The notes beneath the pieces were generated by a model. That model was given only the letters and a program-made list of their open reading frames with translations, made no database searches and was not told the DNA's origin. Shown in pieces: positions 54,896-63,559 of a DNA stretch of 64,000 bases; within the stretch, counting starts at the first letter, position 1, and every line of letters starts with the position of its first letter. The translations under genes and the position numbers were made by a program. The stretch is from Psychromonas sp. SA13A (GTDB lineage: Bacteria; Pseudomonadota; Gammaproteobacteria; Enterobacterales; Psychromonadaceae): positions 124,001-188,000 of the forward strand of contig NZ_WTKU01000007.1 of NCBI RefSeq assembly GCF_011378715.1. Direction: 5' to 3'.

Positions 54896-55251
54896 AAAAT
54901 TTCCTTCTTTTGGGTAGTATGAAAATGGAACGCAGCGACATACACAAAAACGAGCGTAGCAGTATGTGTCGGTGTGCAGCAGTTTGTTATACCTGCTAAT
55001 TTTTTCACAAAATAACAAGGAAACGTTTTTCGGCCGCGATTCATTTGTTCCGGCAGAATTCACTAATCCTTCGCTCGTATACATTGAGCCGATACTGCCA
55101 TGGGCGTCAGCGGCTTCAGAAGCCGTTGTTGCACCATTTGTAGGCTAAACACCAATTTCCATATTTGCGATATGAGAATGCCGGTTGATACTGTCCTCCT
55201 GAACAGACCCTACTGTGCTCGACCCATCTGGGTCAATGTTACTTCCACTTA
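54896..55251. other. intergenic with attC-like element
   Basis: About 355 bp with no called gene. It holds the inverted-repeat element at 54927-54992, a CGGCTTC/GAAGCCG hairpin (55109-55125) and patches of higher G+C than the flanking genes, consistent with acquired DNA. Confidence 0.5.
54927..54992. repeat. attC-like imperfect inverted repeat
   Basis: GGAACGCAGCGACATAC (54927-54943) is an imperfect inverse of GTATGTGTCG...GCAGC...GTTATAC (54962-54992). On the minus strand it begins GTATAACAAACTGCTGC, like the left end of many gammaproteobacterial attC sites, and its size of 66 bp fits. The right-hand core GTTRRRY is not matched exactly, so this is tentative. Confidence 0.4.
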
Positions 55252-55800
55252 TTATCCCTTTAAACTATTGAATATTGATACGGGTTTACCGTTCAAGTAA
55301 TCTGAAGATAAAGCGAGACTCTCTTGCAAAGAGTCCCTTATATCTTCTAGTTGTATAACACTTTCTTTGTATACCGACTCGAAAGTATTTTCTCTAGCTT
55401 CAGCACCTTCAAGATTGCTTTTGAAAGTTTCGTCAAAACTATCCAAAAGGTTATCAATTGCCAAATAAAAACTATTTAGGTGCCTCAAATTATCTCTTTC
55501 AATAATGCTAAGTTTTGGAATTGCTATATGATATAAATTTTCAAATTCAGTTGTGGAATATTTGCCACATTTTGTTGAAAGGAATGTCTTATTTTTTAAG
55601 GCTGACACAACTTGATTTAGAATATCTATTTTGTTTTTAGTCTGCTCATAATTAAAACGAATTTCATCATGAAGCGAATTCTTTGCATCTTTTCTCTCTG
55701 TGTGTTTTTTATATACTCCAGTTACCTCAGATAGAAGAAAACCAACGACTACACCAATTAAAGTTAGAATTCCCCCGTTATTAATTATTTCACGCCACAT
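55252..55800 (-). CDS. membrane-anchored helical protein B (unknown)
   Basis: A 182-aa protein with AGGAGT before the ATG. One N-terminal helix (GILTLIGVVVGFLLSEVTGV, about 9-28) is followed by a charged KKHTERKDAK turn and a long helical region with coiled-coil character (about 40-75), then a second helical half (about 95-165) rich in Leu/Asp/Glu. It shares its layout and membrane-exit motif with protein A at 54.1-54.7 kb. The family is not recognised. A role in envelope sensing or defence would be pure inference from the accessory context. Confidence 0.7.
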   Translation of the reverse strand: MWREIINNGGILTLIGVVVGFLLSEVTGVYKKHTERKDAKNSLHDEIRFNYEQTKNKIDILNQVVSALKNKTFLSTKCGKYSTTEFENLYHIAIPKLSIIERDNLRHLNSFYLAIDNLLDSFDETFKSNLEGAEARENTFESVYKESVIQLEDIRDSLQESLALSSDYLNGKPVSIFNSLKG

Positions 55801-56302
55801 CTAACTACTCCTGTAAGGCATAACATCCTACTACACAGAATTATTCCATGTAACAAGTGAATATATAGAATACAATTTTTCAGTAAAATTTGATGTGACA
55901 GTAGCAACTAAAATAAACTATTCAATAGGTTAATGGTAAAAGTAAAATATTGTTCATGTTAATTGGACGGTTTGTTTCATCTATCTATCGTAAATATAAA
56001 ATTATAGGTAATAGCTAAAAACAGTCTTTATTGAAGTTAATCGGATCATTCATTGTTGCTCTCATTGCAGCTCTTAATCTAACGCAAGGTAATGTGGTTG
56101 AGCAGTGCGATTTTTAATCAGTTAATCACGTTTGTGATAAAGCGCGTCGTCTTAACAGCGTTTTATTAGCTGTAGTGGAAGATATAAAAAAGCGAACCAC
56201 TTTTATATAAAGGGTTCGCTTTTTTTTAGTCTATTTAACGATGATTACTAAGTTTGTCTAAGACTTGAACCTAGACAACCCCCCAAGTAAAACTATCAAA
56301 CA
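55801..56302. other. intergenic boundary of the accessory segment
   Basis: About 500 bp with no gene; the gcvP terminator is at the right end. No attachment site or direct repeat marking an island end was recognised. Confidence 0.4.
56186..56227. terminator. gcvP terminator
   Basis: AAAAAAGCGAACC (56186-56198) pairs with GGTTCGCTTTTTT (56213-56225), a 13-bp stem flanked by A/T runs on both sides, so it can act in both directions. It lies about 75 bp after the gcvP stop. Confidence 0.92.
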
Positions 56303-59218
56303 TTAATCTTCCATATAGCTTTCAATACTTGGGCATGAACAAATTAAGTTTCTGTCACCAAACACGTTATCTACACGGTTTACCGTTGGCCAGTATTTAG
56401 CGCCTTTGCTAAATTCAGTTGGGAAACAGGCAACTTCACGTGAGTAAACGTGAGCCCATTCTGTATCCATTAGGTCAACCTGTGTATGCGGTGCATTCAC
56501 TAGAGGGTTATCCTCTAACGTTAATTCGCCTGACTCTACTTGGCTAATTTCATGACGAATTGCAATCATTGCATCACAGAATCTATCTAACTCAGTTAGG
56601 TTTTCAGATTCCGTTGGTTCAATCATTAGCGTACCAGCTACAGGGAATGACATAGTCGGCGCGTGAAAACCGTAATCCATCAAACGCTTCGCAATATCTT
56701 CACCTGAAATGCCCGATGTCGCTTCAATTGGACGAATGTCGATAATACATTCGTGCGCAACACGGCCTTCTTTACCAAGGAATAAGACAGGGTAATGTGG
56801 GCGTAAACGTTCCATTACATAGTTAGCATTTAAGATAGCCAACTTAGTTGCTTCTGTTAAACCTTGTTCACCCATCATCGCAATGTAAGCATATGAGATT
56901 GGTAAAATAGATGCTGAACCTAGCTCTGCTGCAGAAACCGCGTAATGTTTGTTATCTGCAGATTCTGTTACTTCGATGTGTCCCGGTAGGAACGGGATCA
57001 AATGCGCTTTAACGCCGATTGGTCCCATACCTGGACCGCCGCCACCGTGTGGAATACAGAATGTTTTGTGTAGATTAAGGTGTGATACATCGGAGCCGAT
57101 AAAGCCCGGTGTCGTTAAACCTACTTGTGCATTCATGTTTGCCCCATCAAGGTAAACTTGACCACCAGCTTCATGTACCCATTCACAAACTTCTTGAATA
57201 GATTCTTCATAAACACCGTGTGTAGAAGGGTAAGTGATCATGATGCAAGATAAGTTATCACGATGTTTGTCGATTTTTTCTTTTAAATCGGCATGGTCGA
57301 TATTACCTAACTTGTCACAACCCACCACGACGACTTTCATTGATACCATTGCCGCAGAAGCTGGGTTTGTACCGTGAGCTGAACTTGGAATTAAACAAAC
57401 GTTACGGTGTGCATCACCGTTATGTTGGTGATAACGCTGAATGGCGATCAAGCCTGCGTATTCACCTTGTGCGCCTGAGTTAGGTTGTAACGACATACCA
57501 TCGTAACCAGTTATTTCACATAACATGGTTGATAGTTTCTCTGCTAACTCTTGGTAACCAAAGCTTTGTTCTGTTGGCGCAAATGGGTGCATTTGGCCAA
57601 ATTCAGGCCAAGTGACTGGTAACATTTCAGCGGCAGCATTTAACTTCATGGTACAGCTACCAAGCGGGATCATACCGTGAGTTAGTGAGTAATCTTTGTT
57701 TTCTAGTTTTTTCATGTAACGCATCATTTGCGTTTCACTTTGGTGTGCAGTAAATACTGGATGTGTTAAGTATTTGCTAGTACGTCGACAAGATTCTGGT
57801 ATCGCTGCGAATTCATCTTTTGCGATGCGGTCACTGAACTCGCTTACTTTAAGTGCTTTACCTGTGATCGCCAATAATAGATCTTCTACGTCTTTTGCTT
57901 TTGTAGTTTCATCTAAACTGATACCCAACTGCACTGGCATATTGTCTGGTGCTGTTTTATCGGGGTTAGGGATTTTACGAAGGTTCATGCCTTCAGCAAG
58001 AGCACGATGGTAAATTGCTTTACTGTGTTCATTAGTATTAAGCGTTAAGGTATCAAAGAAAGTTTGGTTGGCTAATTCAACGCCTTCACTCTGTAAACCG
58101 GCTGCTAAAATAGCGGTGTAATGATGTACACGGCGACCGATTTTTAGTAGACCTTCTGGACCATGATATAACGCATAGAATGCAGCCATATTGGCTAATA
58201 GTGCCTGTGCAGTACAAATGTTGGAAGTGGCTTTTTCACGACGAATATGTTGCTCTCGTGTTTGCATAGCCATGCGTAATGCTGGTTTGCCTTTGCTGTC
58301 TTTTGATACACCAATAACACGACCTGGCATAGTACGTTTGAATTTATCACGTGTTGCCATGAATCCTGCGTGCGGACCACCAAAACCCATTGGTACACCA
58401 AAACGTTGTGCACTACCAATAACAACATCTGCGCCCATTTCACCCGGCGCTTTTAATAGCGTTAATGCTAGTAGGTCTGATGCAACAGCGACTAAGGTCT
58501 TTTTAGAATGTGCCTGTGCAATGATGTCTGTTAGGTCAATAACATGACCGGTGGTGTTTGGATATTGTAAAATAGCACCAAATACATCGTGGTTATCTAA
58601 TTCTTGGGCCGTACCGGTAATGATATCAATGCCGATATATTCTGCTCGTGTACGAATCACATCAACTGTTTGTGGGTGTAGTTCATTACACACAAAGAAG
58701 GCGTTACTTTTGCTTTTACTCGCACGCTTACACAATGTCATTGATTCTGCAGCTGCAGTTGCTTCATCTAATAACGACGCATTGGCTAAGTCCATCGCCG
58801 TTAAATCCATCACCGCTTGCTGATAGTTTAATAAAGACTCTAATCGACCCTGTGAGATTTCTGGCTGATAAGGCGTATAAGCAGTGTACCAACCTGGATT
58901 TTCTAAGACGTTACGTAGGATAACGTTTGGCGTGAATGTGTTGTAATAACCTTGGCCAATAAAGCTACGGTTAACTACGTTCTTTTCAGCAATAGTTTTT
59001 AATGACGCCAACATATCAGACTCACTTTGTGGTTCAGCGAGATTTAACTTTTCTGGAAGGCGAATAGCAGCGGGTACAGTCTGGTTAATTAATTGATCTA
59101 AGTTGGTTGCACCAATGGTATCTAACATGATTTGTTGTTGTGCAGGGTTAGGGCCGTTGTGACGCGTTGCAAATTCTTGTTGGTCACTTAATAAATCGAG
59201 TAATGTATGAGCAGTCAT
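56303..59218 (-). CDS. gcvP: glycine dehydrogenase (decarboxylating), P protein
   Basis: The P protein decarboxylates glycine and loads the aminomethyl group onto lipoyl-GcvH. The full-length 971-aa fusion of both halves is present. The PLP Lys lies in [20 protein letters not shown] (about 715). The N-terminal half starts FATRHNGPN and has [12 protein letters not shown]; the C-terminal half has [14 protein letters not shown] and [14 protein letters not shown]. The ATG at 59218 is chosen because AGGA sits 5 nt before it, while the ATG at 59224 overlaps that site. A terminator separates it from gcvH. Confidence 0.97.
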   Translation of the reverse strand: MTAHTLLDLLSDQQEFATRHNGPNPAQQQIMLDTIGATNLDQLINQTVPAAIRLPEKLNLAEPQSESDMLASLKTIAEKNVVNRSFIGQGYYNTFTPNVILRNVLENPGWYTAYTPYQPEISQGRLESLLNYQQAVMDLTAMDLANASLLDEATAAAESMTLCKRASKSKSNAFFVCNELHPQTVDVIRTRAEYIGIDIITGTAQELDNHDVFGAILQYPNTTGHVIDLTDIIAQAHSKKTLVAVASDLLALTLLKAPGEMGADVVIGSAQRFGVPMGFGGPHAGFMATRDKFKRTMPGRVIGVSKDSKGKPALRMAMQTREQHIRREKATSNICTAQALLANMAAFYALYHGPEGLLKIGRRVHHYTAILAAGLQSEGVELANQTFFDTLTLNTNEHSKAIYHRALAEGMNLRKIPNPDKTAPDNMPVQLGISLDETTKAKDVEDLLLAITGKALKVSEFSDRIAKDEFAAIPESCRRTSKYLTHPVFTAHQSETQMMRYMKKLENKDYSLTHGMIPLGSCTMKLNAAAEMLPVTWPEFGQMHPFAPTEQSFGYQELAEKLSTMLCEITGYDGMSLQPNSGAQGEYAGLIAIQRYHQHNGDAHRNVCLIPSSAHGTNPASAAMVSMKVVVVGCDKLGNIDHADLKEKIDKHRDNLSCIMITYPSTHGVYEESIQEVCEWVHEAGGQVYLDGANMNAQVGLTTPGFIGSDVSHLNLHKTFCIPHGGGGPGMGPIGVKAHLIPFLPGHIEVTESADNKHYAVSAAELGSASILPISYAYIAMMGEQGLTEATKLAILNANYVMERLRPHYPVLFLGKEGRVAHECIIDIRPIEATSGISGEDIAKRLMDYGFHAPTMSFPVAGTLMIEPTESENLTELDRFCDAMIAIRHEISQVESGELTLEDNPLVNAPHTQVDLMDTEWAHVYSREVACFPTEFSKGAKYWPTVNRVDNVFGDRNLICSCPSIESYMED

Positions 59219-59310
59219 ATTCATCCTAAACAGTCGCAGTTACAGAAAAGTGTGTGTCGTATGTTTTTGTCTTGATAAGTCAATCAGCTCAGAACGAGTT
59301 TGAAGAACTT

Positions 59311-59342
59311 ATAAAAGAAAGGCGATTTCCTATGAAGTCGCC
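59311..59342 (-). terminator. attenuating terminator between gcvH and gcvP
   Basis: GGCGATTTC (59321-59329) pairs with GAAGTCGCC (59334-59342; one G-T pair). In the gcvH-to-gcvP direction the stem is followed by TTTCTTTTAT. Confidence 0.75.
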
Positions 59343-59389
59343 CCAGATATTATTGAACCTTTGTTCTAATTTCATATAAAAGCTCAGTT

Positions 59390-59432
59390 AAATTAACTAA
59401 GTAAATTAACTAAGTAAATAAATTAACTAAAC
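59390..59432. repeat. 13-bp repeat, three copies
   Basis: AAATTAACTAAGT occurs at 59390-59402 and 59403-59415, with a third variant copy at 59420-59432, between gcvH and gcvP. Confidence 0.8.
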
Positions 59433-59455
59433 AAAATTATACAAAAGCAAATTGC

Positions 59456-59833
59456 TTATTCTTCGTTTGCTGCGTGATAATCTTCACTAGACATCAAGTT
59501 ATCTAGCTCACTTGCGTCATCTAGTTTAATTTTAACTATCCAACCCGCGGAATAAGGTGATTCGTTAATTAATTCTGGGCTACCTTCTAGTTCGTCATTG
59601 ATTTCAACAACTTCACCAGTAACAGGTGCATAAAGGTCAGAAGCGGCTTTAACTGATTCAACTAAAGAGAAAGCTTCTCCTGCTTCAGTTGCATCGCCTA
59701 CATCAGGTAAATCAACAAATACCACATCACCTAATAATTGTTGTGCTTGGTTTGAAATCCCCATAGTAACGGTACCGTCACCGTTGTCTAATACCCATTC
59801 GTGTGACTCTGTGAACTTTAATGCACTTTCCAT
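59456..59833 (-). CDS. gcvH: glycine cleavage system H protein
   Basis: The lipoyl carrier of the glycine cleavage system. At 125 aa it is standard. The lipoylated Lys is in LVESVKAAS (about residue 62), with HEWV near the N-terminus and the YAPVTGEVVEIN barrel strand after it. AGGA precedes the ATG. It is transcribed toward gcvP but separated by a terminator and repeats. gcvT is divergent, 1.2 kb away. Confidence 0.97.
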   Translation of the reverse strand: MESALKFTESHEWVLDNGDGTVTMGISNQAQQLLGDVVFVDLPDVGDATEAGEAFSLVESVKAASDLYAPVTGEVVEINDELEGSPELINESPYSAGWIVKIKLDDASELDNLMSSEDYHAANEE

Positions 59834-60222
59834 AGTTAAATCCTTCGCTAGTAAATGATATCGAGACTAAGTGTTACGCTCACTCAGCATAACACTCATA
59901 AAATCTATTTCTATTACCTTATTAACATTCTATTTAGCCAAAATTCGCGTTAATCACCTTTAAAGTTTCCGATAAGGGAATTGTTTCACTCTGTGTGAAT
60001 ACAATTAATTAACATCAAACTGTACTGAATCTATAGGCTTTATAGTGCGTAGTGTTAACAAAGCAATAACAAGTGGAGATTATTATAAGGAATTATTCCC
60101 TCAAAGTTGAGCAAAAGTTTCCAAAAGGAAACATTATTTCAGGAGTGTGATGTAGATCTTTATTTTATTGTGCGCTTTTATTTTGGTTCGTTAATATAGT
60201 GTTTATTAATAGGAGAGTAGTA
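59834..60222. other. divergent promoter region of the glycine cleavage locus
   Basis: About 390 bp between gcvH and the XRE-cupin gene. It contains two imperfect dyads: GGAATTATTCCC (60090-60101) and GTTTCCAAAAGGAAAC (60116-60131, a perfect GTTTCC/GGAAAC palindrome with a 4-nt centre). The second is a good candidate operator for the adjacent regulator. No glycine riboswitch consensus was found. Confidence 0.55.
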
Positions 60223-60849
60223 ATGACTGATCAGCAACAACAAGATATTTATCCATCAATGACCATTACCAGCGATCAGCATGAACAGAAGATAGCACCG
60301 ATTAAATTGGGTGAACGCTTAAAACAGATCCGCCGAACTTTGGGTTTAACGTTGGAAGAAGCAAGTCAAAAAACCGGCTTAGCGCGTTCGACGTTATCCA
60401 AAATTGAGAATGAACAAATATCACCGACGTTTCAAGCGATGCAAAAACTGACTAGTGGTTTACAAATTGATATTCCACAACTGTTTGCTGCGCCGAAACA
60501 AGTCAGTACAACTGGTCGACGTGATATTACGCGGAACGAGTTAGGAAAACCTCATCCTACTTCTACCTATGAACATGAGTTATTAGCAACACAATTAACC
60601 AATAAAAAAATGATGCCTTTTAAATCACTGATCCGCGCACGTAGCTTTGATGCTTATGCCGATTGGATACGCCACGATGGAGAAGAGTTTTTATTAGTAT
60701 TAAGCGGAGAAATTACTTTTTTCTCTGAATACTATGAACCGGTTAATTTAAGTGAAGGTGATTCTGTTTATTACGATGCCAATATGGGACACATGTTGAT
60801 CTCGGTCAGTGAAGAGGACGCAAGCATTCTATGGGTTACGGCTTCTTAA
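60223..60849 (+). CDS. XRE-family regulator with C-terminal cupin domain
   Basis: A 208-aa DNA-binding regulator. The HTH_XRE domain is at about 27-80 (LGERLKQIRRTLGLTLEEAS, then GLARSTLSKIENEQISPTFQ), and a cupin_2 domain is at about 145-206 (GEEFLLVLSGEITFFSE, then LSEGDSVYYDANMGH). AGGAGAG lies 6 nt before the ATG at 60223; the GTG at 60199 only adds eight residues upstream of it. Members sense small ligands through the cupin. Its place between gcvH and gcvT suggests control of glycine or one-carbon genes, which is inference. Confidence 0.9.
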   Translation: MTDQQQQDIYPSMTITSDQHEQKIAPIKLGERLKQIRRTLGLTLEEASQKTGLARSTLSKIENEQISPTFQAMQKLTSGLQIDIPQLFAAPKQVSTTGRRDITRNELGKPHPTSTYEHELLATQLTNKKMMPFKSLIRARSFDAYADWIRHDGEEFLLVLSGEITFFSEYYEPVNLSEGDSVYYDANMGHMLISVSEEDASILWVTAS

Positions 60850-60900
60850 TGTATTTCACAGAGAGCATACGAGTCTATGACTCTTAATTTGAAAAGCTAC

Positions 60901-60984
60901 ACCTTAAAGTGAAAGCCTTAAATTTAAAACCTTAAAAGCAGAATCACAAAAGTACAACCTTAAAAGTACGACCTTGTAATCACT
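60901..60984. repeat. 14-bp phased repeat upstream of gcvT
   Basis: CCTTAAA starts at 60902, 60916, 60930 and 60958, with CCTTGTA at 60972, all multiples of 14 bp; the copy at 60944 is degenerate. The array fills the spacer between the regulator gene and gcvT. Confidence 0.75.
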
Positions 60985-61044
60985 ATTATTTACTACCTAA
61001 ACGTAAATGACGTTTAATAAATCACAGCCTTTGGAGTACAAACA

Positions 61045-62163
61045 ATGTCAGAACAATTATTAGTTACACCTCTTCATGCTTTACATATTGAAATGGGGGC
61101 AAAAATGGTGCCTTTTGCTGGTTATGATATGCCAGTGCAATACGCATTAGGTGTAAAAAAAGAGCATTTACATTGTCGCCAAGCGGCGGGTTTATTTGAT
61201 GTTTCCCATATGGGCCAATTACGTTTAAAAGGTGCTAACGCGGCCGCAGCGATAGAAACTTTGGTACCCGTTGATATTATAGATTTACCCGCGGGTAAAC
61301 AGCGTTATGCTTTTTTTACCAATGAACAAGGTGGAATTAGCGACGATTTAATGGTCACTAATTTTGATGACCATTTATTTGTTGTAGTTAATGCCGCTTG
61401 TAAAACACAAGATATTGCGCATTTGAAAGCAAATTTACCTGCTGATGTTGAGTTAGAAATCATCGAAGATAGAGCCTTACTCGCACTTCAAGGACCAAAG
61501 GCAGTAGAAGTTTTAGCAGCGTTAAACCCAAGTGTTAATGACATGGTGTTTATGGATGCAGAGAAAGTACAGCTAGTTGGCGTTGAATGTTATGTGAGCC
61601 GCTCTGGTTACACAGGTGAAGATGGATTTGAAATATCGGTACCTGCAGCACAAGCCGAACAGTTAGCGCGTGAGTTGTTATCAGATGAAGCCGTGGAATG
61701 GATCGGTTTAGGTGCTCGTGATTCATTACGTTTAGAGTGTGGTTTATGTTTGTACGGTCATGATTTAGACGAAACAACAACGCCTGTGGAAGCGAGTTTA
61801 TTATGGGGAGTGAGTAAAGCGCGCCGTGCAGATGGTATTCGTGCGGGCGGATTTATTGGTAGTGATATCATTCTTGAACAAATCGCCACTAAAAATGTTT
61901 CACGTAAACGTATTGGTTTAATTGGCATTTCTAAAGCGCCTGTTCGTGAAGGTGCTCAACTATTCGATGCTGATAATAACGAAATTGGTGTGGTAACGAG
62001 TGGCACCTTTGGTCCGTCGAAAGGGATGCCTGTGGCGATGGGGTATGTGGCTATTGAATATGCTGCTATAGGCACCGAAGTCTTTGCTGAGGTTCGTGGC
62101 AAAAAATTAGCCATGAAAGTAGAAAAAATGCCGTTTATTGCACAGAGTTACTATCGCGGATAA
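61045..62163 (+). CDS. gcvT: aminomethyltransferase, T protein
   Basis: Transfers the methylene group from aminomethyl-lipoyl-GcvH to tetrahydrofolate and releases ammonia. At 372 aa it is standard. Seen: MVPFAGYDMPVQY (about 18-30), LFDVSHMGQLRL (about 51-62), the folate-site SRSGYTGEDGFEI (about 180-192) and GARDSLRLECGLCLYGHDLDE (within about 220-240). TTTGGAG lies 7 nt before the ATG. It is 195 bp after the XRE-cupin gene and is divergent from gcvH-gcvP. Confidence 0.97.
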   Translation: MSEQLLVTPLHALHIEMGAKMVPFAGYDMPVQYALGVKKEHLHCRQAAGLFDVSHMGQLRLKGANAAAAIETLVPVDIIDLPAGKQRYAFFTNEQGGISDDLMVTNFDDHLFVVVNAACKTQDIAHLKANLPADVELEIIEDRALLALQGPKAVEVLAALNPSVNDMVFMDAEKVQLVGVECYVSRSGYTGEDGFEISVPAAQAEQLARELLSDEAVEWIGLGARDSLRLECGLCLYGHDLDETTTPVEASLLWGVSKARRADGIRAGGFIGSDIILEQIATKNVSRKRIGLIGISKAPVREGAQLFDADNNEIGVVTSGTFGPSKGMPVAMGYVAIEYAAIGTEVFAEVRGKKLAMKVEKMPFIAQSYYRG

Positions 62164-62250
62164 AGCTAAGCACTTATCATTAGAGTGTTAATACCAATTC
62201 CGTTAAATAGCTGTTCAAATTCTTAATAGAGTTGGTTTAACAACTGAGTT

Positions 62251-62291
62251 AGTGATCATTGTTATAAGAAAATTTATTAACAATGATCACT
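62251..62291. terminator. 14-bp perfect hairpin after gcvT
   Basis: AGTGATCATTGTTA (62251-62264) and TAACAATGATCACT (62278-62291) are exact complements with a 13-nt loop. There is no T-run, so it may be a 3' mRNA hairpin or a protein site rather than an efficient terminator. Confidence 0.6.
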
Positions 62292-62461
62292 TAACTTTCA
62301 TGTTGCTGATTTAAATATGAACCAAAGTAGCGTTACTTTAATTATGAATGATGCTTAATTTAATGATTGGGCATTTTTACTTTTCAATTCAGCATACTTT
62401 CATTTTTGTAAAAAATACTGTCAAAAAATGTAGTTAATGGATGCGCATAAAAGGGGAATAA

Positions 62462-63415
62462 ATGGAATTGTCTATATTTGTGGTAGATGCCTTTACGGAT
62501 ACTCAGTTTAGAGGTAATTCCGCAGCTGTTGTTCCTTTGCATTCTTGGATCTCAGATGAATTAATGCAAAATATTGCCTATGAAAATAACCTCTCAGAAA
62601 CCGCTTTTATCAAAAAAATCACCCCTAATAAATTTGCAATACGTTGGTTTTCTCCACTCACTGAAATTGACTTCTGTGGACATGCAACCTTAGCTTCTTC
62701 ATTCGTTCTCTATAACCATTATGATGTGAAAGGTGAGATTGAATTTACAACCTTAGAAGTTGGCTCATTAACCGTTAATCAATTAAATGATAATCGTATT
62801 GAAATGGATTTTCCTAATCAAAATCCAGAACAAGTTAATGAGGTACCACCTGCGTTGCTTGATGGTTTATCTATCAAACCGCTGCAAGTGTTGAAAAATA
62901 GACAAGCCTATTTTGCTATTTTTAATAGTGTGCAAGATGTACTTAATGTTACTTACAAAGCACATGTATTAAAAACACTCGCCCCCTATGACTTAGTGGT
63001 GACAGCAAGTGATGCGTCAAGGCTCTCTGATGTTGATATTAATAATGTTATTGAAGGTAAAAGTAAAAGTAAAAATCACACCGAAAACACTGCTGTATCT
63101 ATTGCTCAAGCGAGTGTTCAAGGCGTAGATATTGATTTAAATACTCATGTCACTGACAATCCAGCTTACCTTGCAAAGGATTATGATTTTGTATCTCGAT
63201 ATTTTTGGCCTGCTAATGGAGGGGATGAAGATCCTGTAACGGGTTCTATACATGCAGGGTTAGCCCCTTACTGGGCTAAAGTATTAAATAAAAATAAGCT
63301 TAATGCATTCCAAGCATCTGCACGCGGAGGTGTATTAATCTGTGAACTAAAAAATCAACGTGTATGCGTATCTGGCCATGCTGTACTATATCTTCAAGGT
63401 AAAATATCTGTTTAA
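62462..63415 (+). CDS. PhzF-family isomerase-like protein
   Basis: A 317-aa diaminopimelate-epimerase-fold protein of the PhzF/YddE family. The catalytic Glu lies in NNLSETAFI (about residue 46). Other conserved segments are FRGNSAAVV (about 18-26), DFCGHATLAS (about 73-82) and GGDEDPVTGSIHAGLAP (about 253-269). Substrates of most members are unknown. GGGG precedes the ATG. It is single, and about 300 bp separates it from gcvT. Confidence 0.92.
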   Translation: MELSIFVVDAFTDTQFRGNSAAVVPLHSWISDELMQNIAYENNLSETAFIKKITPNKFAIRWFSPLTEIDFCGHATLASSFVLYNHYDVKGEIEFTTLEVGSLTVNQLNDNRIEMDFPNQNPEQVNEVPPALLDGLSIKPLQVLKNRQAYFAIFNSVQDVLNVTYKAHVLKTLAPYDLVVTASDASRLSDVDINNVIEGKSKSKNHTENTAVSIAQASVQGVDIDLNTHVTDNPAYLAKDYDFVSRYFWPANGGDEDPVTGSIHAGLAPYWAKVLNKNKLNAFQASARGGVLICELKNQRVCVSGHAVLYLQGKISV

Positions 63416-63559
63416 TTCTGCGTTCACTGAATGTTAGAGTTTGCTAGCACTCATGCGTTAAGCTAGATATTTTCCAAGCTAGGTTTATATATTTAAATAT
63501 TTAGCTGATCATTCTGTCTTCATAAACCTTCATGCCTAACTATTTAATTCGGTAACGTA

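Noticed and set aside
54896-55084. N-terminal extension of the 66-aa gene
   Set aside because: The extra 63 codons run through the attC-like inverted repeat and lack a ribosome site, while AAGGA sits directly before the ATG at 54895.
56246-56280. GGTTCAAGTC on the minus strand, resembling a tRNA T-arm
   Set aside because: A 5-bp stem is present but no acceptor, D or anticodon arm can be placed around it.
59834-60222. Expected glycine riboswitch upstream of gcvH or the gcvT side
   Set aside because: No tandem glycine-aptamer consensus was found on either strand, here or in 60850-61044.
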